A stretch of 64,000 nucleotides of DNA from NCBI RefSeq assembly GCF_014681765.1, contig NZ_CP061498.1:2617501-2681500 (forward strand), read 5' to 3'. Under the pieces are notes generated by a model. That model did no database searches and had not been told where the DNA came from. It was given only the letters and a program-made list of their open reading frames with translations. Below, in pieces: positions 46,878 to 56,036 of the stretch. How positions within the stretch are numbered: the stretch's first letter is position 1; each line of letters begins with the position of its first letter. This DNA comes from Roseicitreum antarcticum (GTDB lineage: Bacteria; Pseudomonadota; Alphaproteobacteria; Rhodobacterales; Rhodobacteraceae). The position numbers and the translations under genes were made by a program.

Positions 46878-48406
46878 TGCTGTCCCACTGGATTATCGTC
46901 CCGATCATTCTGCCCGCCCTGATCGCACCCCTGCTGGTCTTGTCGGCGCGCTATGATATCGTGTTGCAGCGCGTGATCTCGCTGGCCTCTGTCGTGTTCT
47001 TGCTGGGCGTGACCGTTGCGCTGACATGGACGGCGGCGGGCGGCACTGTCGAGGTCTATGAGATGGGGAACTGGCCCGCGCCGTTTGGCATCGTCATGGT
47101 GCTGGACCGGCTGTCGGCCATGATGGTGCTGATGACCTCGGTGCTGGGGCTGGTCGTTTTGCTCTATGTCATCGGTACCGGATGGGACCGGCGCGGCCGG
47201 CATTTTCACGCGTTGTTCCTGTTCCAGTTGATGGGGCTTTATGGCGCGATGCTGACGGGCGACCTGTTCAACCTGTTCGTGTTCTTCGAGGTACTGCTGA
47301 TCGCCTCCTATGGCCTGATGGTGCATGGCGGCGGCAAGCTGCGGCTTCAGGCGGGCGTGCAATACGTGATCTACAACCTTGCCGGTTCGACCCTGTTCCT
47401 GTTCGCGCTGGCCACGCTTTACGGGGTCACCGGCACGCTGAACATGGCGGATATGGCGGTCAAGGCGCCTGCACTCGCCGAGGGTGACGCGGCATTGCTG
47501 CGCACGGCGGCCGCGATGCTGCTGATCGTCTTCGCGGTGAAAGGTGCGCTGGTTCCGATCCATTTCTGGCTGCCCAACACCTATACCCACGCACCCGCAC
47601 CCGTCGCGGCCCTGTTCGCCATCATGACCAAGGTTGGGGCCTATGCTGTGATCCGGGTCTACACGCTGGTCTTCGGGCCCGGCCTGGCGGTGACGAACAC
47701 GATGCCTGCCGATTGGATCCTGCCCGCCGCGCTTGTCACCCTGATCATCGGTATGGCGGGGGTTCTGGCGGGCGGCAGCTTGTCGCGGATGGCGTCTTTC
47801 GCGGCCATCGGTTCGATGGGGACGCTGTTCATCGCGATCTCTGCCTTCACACCGGAAGCGACGCTGGCGGCGCTCTATTACATGGTGCACTCGACCTTTG
47901 CCGGGGCGACGCTGTTCCTGATTGTTGATCTGGTCCAGCGGCGGCGCGGCAGTTGTGCGCTGGATCTGCGGGCGCCCATGGCGCAGAGCGGGCTTATTGC
48001 GGCGATGTTCTTCGCCGCCGCCATTGCGACGGCGGGCATGCCGCCCTTGTCAGGCTTCCTCGGCAAGCTGCTGGTGCTGGACGCGCTGCGTAGCGAACCG
48101 GGCGCGGCGCTGATCTGGACGGTGATCCTGGCGACATCGTTGATCGCTGTGCTGGGGTTTGCACGCGCGGGCAGCATGCTGTTCTGGAAACCGCATTCGG
48201 TCGCGGGGGACGGGACGCCCCCCGCGCCGCAACTGAACGCATTGCCGTTGGTCGCCACCGGGGCCATGCTGGCGCTGTTGCTGGCCCTGACGGTGCTGGC
48301 GGGCCCGCTGACTGGCTACATGGAGGCGACTTCGGCGCAGCTCTATGACACATCAACCTATATCGAGGCCGTGCTGGGCACCGACGGGGTGGAGGGGACA
48401 CAATGA
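46877..48406 (+). CDS. mrpD: Na+/H+ antiporter subunit MrpD
   Basis: A 509-residue NuoM/N-like antiporter subunit with about 14 membrane segments. The key glutamate is in NLFVFFEVLLIASYGLM and the lysine in FAVKGALVPIHFWLPNTYTH. Its stop overlaps the mrpE start by four bases. Confidence 0.95.
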   Translation: MLSHWIIVPIILPALIAPLLVLSARYDIVLQRVISLASVVFLLGVTVALTWTAAGGTVEVYEMGNWPAPFGIVMVLDRLSAMMVLMTSVLGLVVLLYVIGTGWDRRGRHFHALFLFQLMGLYGAMLTGDLFNLFVFFEVLLIASYGLMVHGGGKLRLQAGVQYVIYNLAGSTLFLFALATLYGVTGTLNMADMAVKAPALAEGDAALLRTAAAMLLIVFAVKGALVPIHFWLPNTYTHAPAPVAALFAIMTKVGAYAVIRVYTLVFGPGLAVTNTMPADWILPAALVTLIIGMAGVLAGGSLSRMASFAAIGSMGTLFIAISAFTPEATLAALYYMVHSTFAGATLFLIVDLVQRRRGSCALDLRAPMAQSGLIAAMFFAAAIATAGMPPLSGFLGKLLVLDALRSEPGAALIWTVILATSLIAVLGFARAGSMLFWKPHSVAGDGTPPAPQLNALPLVATGAMLALLLALTVLAGPLTGYMEATSAQLYDTSTYIEAVLGTDGVEGTQ

Positions 48407-48894
48407 TGCGCCGGATTCTACCGCACCCGCTGTTGTCGCTGTTGCTGCTGTTGGTCTGGGTGATGCTGGTCAATGTGGTGACGCTGAACGCGATCGTGTT
48501 CGGCGTGATCGTCGGCATCTTGATCCCGATGATTACCGCACCCTATTGGCCGGACATGCCAAAGCTGCGGAACCCGCTGATGATCGCCGAGTTCATTCTG
48601 GTTGTCATCTGGGATATCCTGATGGCGAATATCCATGTCGCGCGGATCATCGTGTTCAAGCGCAACGCGGACATGCAGCCCAGATGGATCACCGTGCCGC
48701 TGGATATCCGCACACCCGAAGCGATCACTGTTCTGGCGGGTACGATCACCATGACGCCGGGCACCGTGTCCAGCGACCTGGCCTCGGACGGGCGCAGCCT
48801 GCTGGTACATTGCCTGGACGCACCTGACCCCGACGCCGTGATTGCCGAGATCAAGACCCGCTATGAACGCCGCCTGAAGGAGATTTTCGAATGA
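48403..48894 (+). CDS. mrpE: Na+/H+ antiporter subunit MrpE
   Basis: A 163-residue membrane protein with two hydrophobic segments near the N-terminus and a cytoplasmic domain containing the conserved TITMTPGTVSSDL and LLVHCLDAPDPD. It is needed for assembly of the Mrp complex. Start ATGATG overlaps mrpD, and its stop overlaps the mrpF start by four bases. Confidence 0.95.
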   Translation: MMRRILPHPLLSLLLLLVWVMLVNVVTLNAIVFGVIVGILIPMITAPYWPDMPKLRNPLMIAEFILVVIWDILMANIHVARIIVFKRNADMQPRWITVPLDIRTPEAITVLAGTITMTPGTVSSDLASDGRSLLVHCLDAPDPDAVIAEIKTRYERRLKEIFE

Positions 48895-49160
48895 TGGCCG
48901 CTGCCCTCTACTTCGCGTTTGGCTGCTTTGGGCTGGCGCTTCTTATCAACATCTGGCGGGTGGCGCGCGCGCCGGGTGTGGTAGACCGCGTGCTGGCGTT
49001 GGACACCATGGTCATCAACGCCATTGCGCTGCTGATCCTTTATGGCATCAGCGCCGATACGGCGGTGTATTTCGAGGCGTCAATGCTGATGGCGATGGTC
49101 GGTTTCGTTTCTACGGTCGCCTATTGCCGCTTCATGTTGCGCGGCGACATCATTGAATAA
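48891..49160 (+). CDS. mrpF: Na+/H+ antiporter subunit MrpF
   Basis: An 89-residue protein with three membrane segments. The central RAPGVVDRVLALDTMVINAI is the MrpF signature, with its conserved buried Asp. Overlaps mrpE by four bases and is followed 15 nt later by mrpG. Confidence 0.95.
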   Translation: MMAAALYFAFGCFGLALLINIWRVARAPGVVDRVLALDTMVINAIALLILYGISADTAVYFEASMLMAMVGFVSTVAYCRFMLRGDIIE

Positions 49161-49175
49161 GGGGGCGTAGAGCGG

Positions 49176-49559
49176 ATGGCTTTCGTGGCAGAACTGATCG
49201 TTGCGCTGATGCTGGTAGTCGCCGGGATCTTCGGGCTTGTCGGGTCATTCGGGCTGGTCAAGCTGCCCGATGCCATGACGCGCCTTCACGCGCCTACCAA
49301 GGCCACGACCGTGGGCGTGGGCGGTGTGCTGATCGCGTCCATGCTGCATTCGCTGATGTTCGGCGCGGGATTGTCGTTTCATGAGCTGATGATCACGCTT
49401 TTCCTGTTCCTCACGGCGCCCATTACCGCGCATTTCATCGCCAAGGCGCAGTTGCATCGCCATGTTTCGCAGCATGAAACGTCAAAGCCTGTGGGCGATG
49501 CGCATTGGGCGGGCTACCAGCCGGTGCCAGAGGTTTCCGACGCCCCGAAGACTCCGTAG
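49176..49559 (+). CDS. mrpG: Na+/H+ antiporter subunit MrpG
   Basis: A 127-residue protein with three membrane segments. LVGSFGLVKLPDAMTRLHAPTK without gaps is the MrpG signature, followed by a C-terminal segment ending in TAPITAHFIAKA and a hydrophilic tail. Last gene of the mrp operon. No T-rich terminator hairpin was seen after it. Confidence 0.94.
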   Translation: MAFVAELIVALMLVVAGIFGLVGSFGLVKLPDAMTRLHAPTKATTVGVGGVLIASMLHSLMFGAGLSFHELMITLFLFLTAPITAHFIAKAQLHRHVSQHETSKPVGDAHWAGYQPVPEVSDAPKTP

Positions 49560-49562
49560 GCC

Positions 49563-49594
49563 CGAATAATCGGTAGGCGCGAATAATCGGTAGG
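49563..49594. repeat. 17-bp period direct repeat
   Basis: CGAATAATCGGTAGG occurs at 49563–49577 and again at 49580–49594, separated by CG; a GTAGG also precedes the first copy. It lies just after the mrpG stop and inside the space to a convergent gene. Confidence 0.8.
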
Positions 49595-49703
49595 ATTGAA
49601 AGCGCGGCAGATCAGGCGCGTCAAGTGTTTGGGGCGATCGTGGATGCAAGGCGGGGACAGATGCCCCGCGCCGCATGCTTGGCTTTTGCGCGCCCAGACG
49701 CCC

Positions 49704-50072
49704 TTATCGCAGGCGCAGATCGGCGTGGTCGCCGTCGCCCCGGTCAGCAATGAAGCGCAACATGTCCCCGTCGCGATACACCGTCTGGCAATTGTACCCC
49801 AGGGCGTTGCCGCTGCCATAGCTCATGTCGCGGCAGAAGTAATTGCCTTGCCAGTCCCATGTGCCGGTCACGGTAAAGCCAAACGCGCTGCCCGTAATCT
49901 GGCCGTCTGGCGTGACGTTCAGGCGCACGCCGAACCGCGTCAGGTCGCGGCCTTCGATCAGCTCGATAAATTCGGACCTGTCCTTTACCAGAAAGAACTC
50001 GCGCGCCTGCGCGTCCAGCGGGACCGATAGTACGGCTGCCGCAGTCGCGGCCATGATGATATTCGGGCGCAT
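49704..50072 (-). CDS. Small secreted protein next to dapB
   Basis: A 122-residue protein with a signal peptide ending PLDAQARE and a mature part with W-D-W-Q-G-N-Y-F-C-R-D and YNCQTVYRDGDMLRF; the two cysteines could form a disulfide. Similar proteins next to dapB in Rhodobacteraceae are, as I recall, labelled 'dihydrodipicolinate reductase' in databases. It has none of that enzyme's motifs, so the label would be an error spread from the neighbour. Function unknown. GGGAGG precedes its ATG. Confidence 0.75.
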   Translation of the reverse strand: MRPNIIMAATAAAVLSVPLDAQAREFFLVKDRSEFIELIEGRDLTRFGVRLNVTPDGQITGSAFGFTVTGTWDWQGNYFCRDMSYGSGNALGYNCQTVYRDGDMLRFIADRGDGDHADLRLR

Positions 50073-50146
50073 CCGCGACCCTCCCCTGCAATTGCCATTT
50101 GTAAGAGATACGCCGCCGGGTGCAGCGCGGATGCGTCACGGTTGTG

Positions 50147-50932
50147 TTACAGGCCCAATACGTCGATCATGGAATATTCGCCGTGGGGTTTGCCGACACT
50201 CCACAGGGCAGCGCGGATCGCCCCGCGCGCGAAGACGGCGCGGTCGCTGGCGACATGACGCAAGGTGATGCGTTCGCCATCCGCTGCGAAAAGCACGTCA
50301 TGTTCGCCGATGATGTCGCCGCCCCGGATGGCCGCGAACCCGATGCGCCCGCGTTCGCGCGCGCCGGTGATTCCGTCGCGGCCCCGGTCCGACACATCCG
50401 CTAACGCTACGCCGCGTCCCTCGGCGGCGGCCTCGCCCAGCATCAGCGCAGTGCCCGAGGGTGCGTCGACCTTGTGGCGGTGATGCGCTTCGATCACCTC
50501 GATGTCATACTCTTCGTCCAGCGCGGCGGCGACCTTGCGGGTCAGTTGCACCAGAAGGTTGACGCCAAGACTCATGTTGCCCGCGCGCACGATGGTGTTG
50601 CGCTGCCCGGCTGCGGCGATGGCTGCCAGATCATCTTCGGAAAATCCGGTGGTGCCGATGATATGCGCGACGCCCACGTCCGCCGCATGCCGGGCCAGCG
50701 CCACGCTTGCCGCCGGTGCGGTGAAGTCGATTACCACATCGGCCCCATGCAGCGCCGCCGCCATGTCGTCCGTGATGCGCACATCGGTGCCTGGGCCTGC
50801 CATTTCGCCCAGCCGCGGACTGCCTGCCCGTTCCAGCGCGCCGGTCAGCCGCGCGGTCGGATGTGCCACGATATGCCCGATCAGCATTTGCCCCATGCGC
50901 CCGGTTGCGCCCGTTACCAAGATGTTTGTCAT
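50147..50932 (-). CDS. dapB: 4-hydroxy-tetrahydrodipicolinate reductase
   Basis: NAD(P)H-dependent reduction step of lysine and diaminopimelate synthesis. The 261-residue protein has the nucleotide-binding GATGRMG at 8–14, the conserved IIGTTGFS, and the catalytic [13 protein letters not shown]. Complete at both ends. It is divergent from rbfA and is followed by the small secreted protein gene. Confidence 0.96.
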   Translation of the reverse strand: MTNILVTGATGRMGQMLIGHIVAHPTARLTGALERAGSPRLGEMAGPGTDVRITDDMAAALHGADVVIDFTAPAASVALARHAADVGVAHIIGTTGFSEDDLAAIAAAGQRNTIVRAGNMSLGVNLLVQLTRKVAAALDEEYDIEVIEAHHRHKVDAPSGTALMLGEAAAEGRGVALADVSDRGRDGITGARERGRIGFAAIRGGDIIGEHDVLFAADGERITLRHVASDRAVFARGAIRAALWSVGKPHGEYSMIDVLGL

Positions 50933-51040
50933 TCCCTGCGCTCCGTCTGGTCACCACATTCCGCCTATCCCATAGCGGTGGGTGCGAAAAATGGCAAAGC
51001 CTCCGTTGCGGGGGCGCGGGCTTTGGCTTAGATGGAGTTT

Positions 51041-51499
51041 ATGGCACAAAACCGATCTTCCATGGGCAAGGGCCCGACCCAACGGCAGCTTCGCGTGGCG
51101 GAGCTGATCCGACGCACCTTGTCCGACGTTCTGGCGCGCGGTGACGTGCATGACCCGGAACTGACCCGCGTCAGCATCACCGTGGGCGAGGTGCGGACAT
51201 CGCCCGACCTGAAGGTCGCCACGGTTTTCGTGATGCCGCTGGGTGGGCTGAACCGCGATGAGGTTCTGCTGGCGCTTCGGCGTAACAAGTCAGAGCTGCG
51301 GCGCGCGGTCTCCAAGGCGCTGACGCTCAAGTTCGCGCCTGACCTGAAGTTTGCGCTGGATGAAACCTTCGATCAGATGGATGAGACGCGGCGTCTTTTC
51401 TCGGACGCGCAGGTGTTGCGCGACATTGCAGCGCCTGATGAGGATGAGGCCGATCAGTCAAACCCGGGCGACGGCGATGATGATCCGGCACGTCGTTAG
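51041..51499 (+). CDS. rbfA: 30S ribosome-binding factor RbfA
   Basis: Ribosome assembly factor that helps to mature the 5' end of 16S rRNA and is important at low temperature. It has a KH-like fold with [19 protein letters not shown] at the N-terminus and [13 protein letters not shown], plus an acidic C-terminal tail as usual in alphaproteobacteria. The ATG at 51041 gives MAQNRSS, as in relatives; an ATG three codons earlier (51032) is also possible. The 3' end overlaps the next gene by 23 nt. Confidence 0.93.
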   Translation: MAQNRSSMGKGPTQRQLRVAELIRRTLSDVLARGDVHDPELTRVSITVGEVRTSPDLKVATVFVMPLGGLNRDEVLLALRRNKSELRRAVSKALTLKFAPDLKFALDETFDQMDETRRLFSDAQVLRDIAAPDEDEADQSNPGDGDDDPARR

Positions 51500-52238
51500 G
51501 GCGGGTCTGGCAAGCCTTTGGTTGGCTGGCGGCGCCACTGCCGATACCTGTGCGAAGTTTGCGCATGATGAGCAGAGCTATACCGTGTGCACCGCCGCTA
51601 CCGGTCAGGACCTGCGCTTGTTTCTGAATGATGCTGACGGGGCTGCCTATGGCTCTTTCGCGCGGGTCGATGCGGCGCTTGGCGCGTCCGGTCAGGTGCT
51701 CGCCTTTGCGATGAACGCTGGCATGTACCACCGCGACCGCAGCCCGGTGGGCCTGTATCAGGAGCGCGGCGAACAGGCGATGCGGCTGATAACATCGGCG
51801 GGGCCGGGCAATTTCGGGTTGTTGCCAAACGGGGTGTTCTGCATCCGTGACGATGGTTTCGCCGTGGTGGAAACCACAGATTATGCCGGCGGTGATCCCG
51901 GCTGCCGCGATGCCAGCCAGTCGGGGCCGATGCTGGTGATTGATGGCGCGCTGCATCCCCGGTTCCTTGAAAACTCGGACTCGCGCTATGTGCGCAACGG
52001 GGTGGGCGTCAGCGCCGATGGGACACAGGCAGTGTTTGCGATCTCGGACGGGCCGGTGACGTTTCACGAATTTGGTCGCCTGTTTCGTGACGGGCTGGGC
52101 CTGCCGCAGGCGCTGTATTTCGATGGCAATATCTCGCGCCTGCACGCGCCGGGGATCGGGCGGTCGGACTGGGGCTTGCCGATGGGGCCGATTGTCGGGC
52201 TGGTCGTGGATATTGACGCGGCAGGCGTGGCAGACTAA
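51477..52238 (+). CDS. Phosphodiester glycosidase family protein (NAGPA/DUF2233)
   Basis: A 253-residue exported protein (signal ending GGATADTC) with the NAGPA domain: [49 protein letters not shown] and [12 protein letters not shown]. Family members cut phosphodiester-linked sugars, as in the lysosomal uncovering enzyme; the bacterial substrate is unknown but is probably an envelope or external glycan. It starts inside the end of rbfA and lies before truB. Confidence 0.83.
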   Translation: MMIRHVVRAGLASLWLAGGATADTCAKFAHDEQSYTVCTAATGQDLRLFLNDADGAAYGSFARVDAALGASGQVLAFAMNAGMYHRDRSPVGLYQERGEQAMRLITSAGPGNFGLLPNGVFCIRDDGFAVVETTDYAGGDPGCRDASQSGPMLVIDGALHPRFLENSDSRYVRNGVGVSADGTQAVFAISDGPVTFHEFGRLFRDGLGLPQALYFDGNISRLHAPGIGRSDWGLPMGPIVGLVVDIDAAGVAD

Positions 52239-52271
52239 CACCCGCGCCTGATCTTAACAGGGGGCAATGGT

Positions 52272-53180
52272 TTGGCACGCAAGCGGAAGGGTCGCGATAT
52301 TTCTGGCTGGCTGGTAGTGGACAAGCCTGCGGGCATCACGTCGACCTCGGTGGTCAACAAGGTCCGCTGGGCGATGGATGCGAAGAAGGCGGGCCATGCG
52401 GGCACCTTGGACCCGGCTGCAACCGGCGTGCTGGCGATCGCCTTGGGCGAGGCCACCAAGACTGTGCCCTACATTACCGATGCGCTGAAGTGCTACCGCT
52501 TCATGGTGCGGCTGGGTCAGGCGACCAACACCGATGATGCCGAAGGCACCGTGATCGCGCAAAGCGATACGCGCCCCACCGACACGCAGATTTCCGATGC
52601 CCTGCACGCGTTTCGCGGCGATATCCAGCAGGTGCCACCGCAATTCTCTGCCGTGAAGGTCGAGGGCGAGCGTGCCTATGACATTGCCCGTGCCGGCGAT
52701 GAGATGGAGTTGGCCGCCCGCCCGTTGTGGGTGGATGCGCTGGACATTATCGCGCGCCCGGATGCCGATCATGTGGAGTTGCAGATGGTCTGTGGCAAGG
52801 GCGGCTATGTGCGGTCCATCGCGCGCGATCTGGGTGCTGCGCTGGGGTGCTACGGCCATGTGGCATGGCTGCGCCGCACCTGGTCCGGGCCGTTCGACGT
52901 TGCCGACGGGGTGACGCTGGCGCTGATCGAGGAACTGGCTGGCACCGGTGGCCTTGATGCGCATCTGCGCCCCTTGGAGGCTGGATTGACCGATCTGCCC
53001 GAACTGCCTGCGACGCCTGACGGGGCCGCCCGGCTGCGCAATGGCAATCCGGGCATGGTTCTGGCGTCGGATGTCGAATACGGCGATGAGGCATGGGCAA
53101 GCTACCAGGGGCAGGCCGTCGCAGTCGGCGTTTATAAAGCAGGCGAACTGCATCCGGCGCGCGTGTTCAACCTGCCCTGA
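52272..53180 (+). CDS. truB: tRNA pseudouridine(55) synthase
   Basis: Makes pseudouridine 55 in the T-loop of tRNAs and also acts as a tRNA chaperone. The 302-residue protein has the catalytic aspartate in [12 protein letters not shown] and the conserved [11 protein letters not shown]. The frame opens with TTG (LARKRKGRD, read as Met) 8 nt after an AGGGGG ribosome site. The ATG five bases earlier is in another frame. Confidence 0.94.
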   Translation: MARKRKGRDISGWLVVDKPAGITSTSVVNKVRWAMDAKKAGHAGTLDPAATGVLAIALGEATKTVPYITDALKCYRFMVRLGQATNTDDAEGTVIAQSDTRPTDTQISDALHAFRGDIQQVPPQFSAVKVEGERAYDIARAGDEMELAARPLWVDALDIIARPDADHVELQMVCGKGGYVRSIARDLGAALGCYGHVAWLRRTWSGPFDVADGVTLALIEELAGTGGLDAHLRPLEAGLTDLPELPATPDGAARLRNGNPGMVLASDVEYGDEAWASYQGQAVAVGVYKAGELHPARVFNLP

Positions 53181-53322
53181 ACCCTGTCCGCACGCGTGCG
53201 GCGCAGATGGGGGCATTACCACGCTTCGCGGGTGCCCCCACGCGCCATCCCAGCGCCCCACGCCCCTTGGCAACGACGCGCTGTGATGGCGTGCGCCGTG
53301 CTGGCGCCACGCCCTTTCCATG

Positions 53323-53353
53323 GATCAGGCCCCGGCAATGCCGGGGCCTGATC
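53323..53353. terminator. 31-nt perfect inverted repeat between convergent genes
   Basis: GATCAGGCCCCGGCA and its exact complement flank a single A. It lies between truB and the convergent small gene, so a shared terminator or transcript-end stabiliser is likely. There are no T-runs on either side. Confidence 0.5.
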
Positions 53354-53382
53354 TGGGAGGAAAGCAATGTAAGGGAACGGGC

Positions 53383-53637
53383 TCAGCTATCGTCCATGCC
53401 ACCCATTCCGCCCATACCGCCAGGTTGCATCGGCATCATGCCCATCATGTTGCCGTCGTCCGTGGGGGTTTCGCAGGTGCTGTTGTTCCAATAAAGGATC
53501 TCGCCGGTTTCGTCGCTGCGCACCGCGGTGAATTCGCTGGTGTCGCAAGCCATCGCCTCGGCACCTGCGGGGGCGTTCTGGGCATAGGCGGGGGCGCTGA
53601 TCGAGAGCAAAAGGGCGATGATGGGAAGGGTTTTCAT
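53383..53637 (-). CDS. Small secreted Met/Gly-rich protein
   Basis: An 84-residue protein with a clear signal peptide (MKTLPIIALLLSISAPAYAQ). The mature part has two cysteines (ACDTSEF and STCETPTDD) and a C-terminal run of Met and Gly (NMMGMMPMQPGGMGGMGGM). Methionine-rich tails often bind Cu(I), so a periplasmic copper role is possible but unproven. AGGAGA precedes the ATG. Confidence 0.7.
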   Translation of the reverse strand: MKTLPIIALLLSISAPAYAQNAPAGAEAMACDTSEFTAVRSDETGEILYWNNSTCETPTDDGNMMGMMPMQPGGMGGMGGMDDS

Positions 53638-53835
53638 GGTGTCGTCTCCTGTTGATACATCTATTTTAGAGGCGCGGTTGCGGCCTGCGCTGTAACTGGC
53701 CCACGCCAAACGCGGGACATGTGAGGGTTACGGGGCGCTGCATCGGAAAGTTGCGCGGCGCGCCTTTTTTTGTGTGATGCGCAGGCCGTGCATCCTGCGC
53801 TGGACGGCCATGCGCGCATTTGCTAGGCCGTGCGG

Positions 53836-54351
53836 ATGATCACGCGCAGCCACACCAAGGGGGATGCCCCCTCCGTTGCAGTCTATTCCGATTGCATGGC
53901 CTATCGCTATCTCTTGGCGCGGGTATGGGATGCGGCAGGGACGAAGGCGCTGTTCGTGATGCTCAACCCTTCGACTGCGACCGAGGTACAGAACGATCCG
54001 ACGGTCGAACGGTGCGAGCGTCGCGCCCGCGCGTTGGGTTTCGGAGCGTTCAGGGTGTGCAATATTTTCGCTTACCGTGCCACCGACCCGCGCCAGATGC
54101 GCGCGCAGCCAGACCCGGTCGGCCCCGAAAACGACGGGGCTATTGCCGACAGCGCGGACTGGGCGGACCAGATCATCTGCGCTTGGGGGACCCATGGCGC
54201 GCATCTGGGGCGGGGCCCAGCGGTTGCGGGGCTGTTGCGCGAAACGGGGGCGACATTGTATCATCTGGGGCTGTCGAAGGCTGGGCACCCCAAGCATCCG
54301 CTGTATATCGCCTATGGCCAGCAGCCGCAGCGATGGGGCTTGCCGGGGTAG
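53836..54351 (+). CDS. DUF1643 domain-containing protein
   Basis: A 171-residue cytosolic protein with the DUF1643 signature FVMLNPSTATEVQNDPTVERC and FGAFRVCNIFAYRATDP. Its function is unknown. The family is widespread among bacteria and phages. A GTG two codons upstream (53830) is a possible alternative start. It is followed 51 nt later by a hydrolase gene on the same strand. Confidence 0.85.
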   Translation: MITRSHTKGDAPSVAVYSDCMAYRYLLARVWDAAGTKALFVMLNPSTATEVQNDPTVERCERRARALGFGAFRVCNIFAYRATDPRQMRAQPDPVGPENDGAIADSADWADQIICAWGTHGAHLGRGPAVAGLLRETGATLYHLGLSKAGHPKHPLYIAYGQQPQRWGLPG

Positions 54352-54402
54352 CGTCGCGCGGGCAGACTGCCTGACAGGATGGCCCAAGCGTGGAGAACCG
54401 GC

Positions 54403-55308
54403 ATGCACCATATCAGCGGTTTTGACCAAAGCTATATCGAGGTCAATGGCATCCGGCTATCGGTCCATCAGGCGGGCTCGGGGGTGCCGCTGATCTTGTT
54501 GCACGGCTATCCGCAGAACCATATGTGCTGGGCGCGTGTCGCGCCTGCACTGGCGCAGCGGTTTCATGTCATCATTCCTGATCTGCGGGGCTATGGTGAC
54601 AGTGACGCCCCGCCCGACGACGCGGATCACACGACTTACGCCAAGCGGACCATGGCCAGCGATGTCGTGGGCCTGATGGACGCGCTGGGGCTGGTGCGGG
54701 CCCATGTGCTGGGCCATGACCGGGGCGGGCGTGTGGCCTACCGGCTGGCGTTGGATCACCCGGACAGGGTGGACCGGCTGGGCATCATCGAGATCGTGCC
54801 GACCGGGGATTTCTGGGCGGCCTGGGGCGCTGATCTGGCGATCAAAGCCTATCACTGGACCTTTCTGGCACAACCCGCGCCCCTGCCCGAACGCATGATC
54901 GGGGCCGACCCGGTGGGCTATATCGATTGGACGCTGCAAAGCTGGACCCTGGCGCAAAGCCTTGACGCCTTTCCCGCCGCTTCGCTGGAAAGCTATCGCG
55001 CGCAGGCCCGTGACCCCGCCCGCATTCATGCGATGTGCGCAGATTACCGTGCCGGGGCGACGTTCGACCGTGCGCTGGATGATGCTGATCGCGCCGCCGG
55101 GCGGAAGATCACGGCACCGCTGCGGTTCCTTTGGGCGGCGGACGGGTTTCCTGCGCGGACCGGCGACCCAGCCGGCGTCTGGCGCGCTTGGGCCGATGAC
55201 GTGAGTGACGCGTCGTGCACCAGTGGACATTTCGCGATGGAAGAGGCCCCCGATGCGGTGCTGGCGACCTTCTTGCCGTTTTTTGATGCCGAGCGGGCGG
55301 GCGAATAG
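54403..55308 (+). CDS. Alpha/beta hydrolase, haloacetate-dehalogenase/epoxide-hydrolase type
   Basis: A 301-residue hydrolase with the oxyanion motif LILLHGYPQNHMCW. The nucleophile is an aspartate in GHDRGGRVAYRLALDHPDRV, and a late His lies in TSGHFAMEE. An Asp nucleophile with D-R-G-G-R is typical of haloacetate dehalogenases and related epoxide hydrolases rather than esterases. The substrate cannot be told. The ATG at 54403 has GGAG with 7-nt spacing; an upstream ATG (54379) has none. Confidence 0.85.
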   Translation: MHHISGFDQSYIEVNGIRLSVHQAGSGVPLILLHGYPQNHMCWARVAPALAQRFHVIIPDLRGYGDSDAPPDDADHTTYAKRTMASDVVGLMDALGLVRAHVLGHDRGGRVAYRLALDHPDRVDRLGIIEIVPTGDFWAAWGADLAIKAYHWTFLAQPAPLPERMIGADPVGYIDWTLQSWTLAQSLDAFPAASLESYRAQARDPARIHAMCADYRAGATFDRALDDADRAAGRKITAPLRFLWAADGFPARTGDPAGVWRAWADDVSDASCTSGHFAMEEAPDAVLATFLPFFDAERAGE

Positions 55309-55331
55309 CCCGAAACAGGCCACGCCTGCCC

Positions 55332-56036
55332 TCACTGCATCTGGATCACATCCTTGTCGATGGACAGGACATAGCCCTGCCGGGTGATGTTCTGGATCAG
55401 CACCTCGCTCAGCAACTGGTTGCCCAAGGTATCGCGCAGGCGTTTGATCCGCGTGGCGCCTGCGGCCTCATCGCAATCGGCAGCGTCGCGGCCGGAGATG
55501 ACGGCCTCGATCTCGGCGCCTGAAAGGATGTCACCATCCATCCGTGCCTCGGCCAGTACAGCCAGCGTTTCTATCGCGGCATCGGTCAGGCGGAAGGTCA
55601 TGTCATTGATACCGACGGTTCGCGCGGTGCGGCTGATGATGAGCGATGACACCTGAATGCCGGTCTTTTCCACCTGCGCCATCCGCCGGTTCAGGACGAT
55701 CAACAGCGTGACCAGCACCATGGAGGTGACCAGCAGCGCCGTGGCAAAGATCAGCAGCACAAAGATCACGATGCGGTAGGATGTCAGCGTTTCGGCGAAG
55801 GCAGTACCCGACAGCGCCAGGATCTCCAGCAGCTTGATCTCGGCCTGCGCGGTCAGCCCGGCGTTTTCGACAAAGATCCGCTCGACCCGGGTGTTGAAGG
55901 CATCGGCGCTGGGCAGCGAGAGGAACAAGAAGGTGGCAGCCGTCAGCAAGATCGCGACAATCGCCGCCATGCCCCAGATCACGGCACGGCTGCCGATCCG
56001 CGATAGCTCAGTAGCGGAGGAAGGATTGTCCCGCAT
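55332..56036 (-). CDS. Membrane protein with C-terminal winged-helix DNA-binding domain
   Basis: A 234-residue protein with two membrane segments (about 18–41 and 88–114), a periplasmic loop between them and a cytoplasmic C-terminus. Residues 140–226 look like an OmpR/PhoB-type winged helix: MTFRLTDAAIETLAVLAEAR, then TRIKRLRDTLGNQ as the recognition region, and ITRQGYVLSI as the wing. ToxR and CadC carry the same fold at the N-terminus; here the order is reversed. It is probably a membrane-tethered regulator, but that is inference. It overlaps the upstream gene by 29 nt. Confidence 0.7.
   Translation of the reverse strand: MRDNPSSATELSRIGSRAVIWGMAAIVAILLTAATFLFLSLPSADAFNTRVERIFVENAGLTAQAEIKLLEILALSGTAFAETLTSYRIVIFVLLIFATALLVTSMVLVTLLIVLNRRMAQVEKTGIQVSSLIISRTARTVGINDMTFRLTDAAIETLAVLAEARMDGDILSGAEIEAVISGRDAADCDEAAGATRIKRLRDTLGNQLLSEVLIQNITRQGYVLSIDKDVIQMQ

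Noticed and set aside
52267-52275. ATG at 52267 as the truB start
   Set aside because: It is in another frame from truB; the TTG at 52272 is in frame and suitably spaced from AGGGGG.
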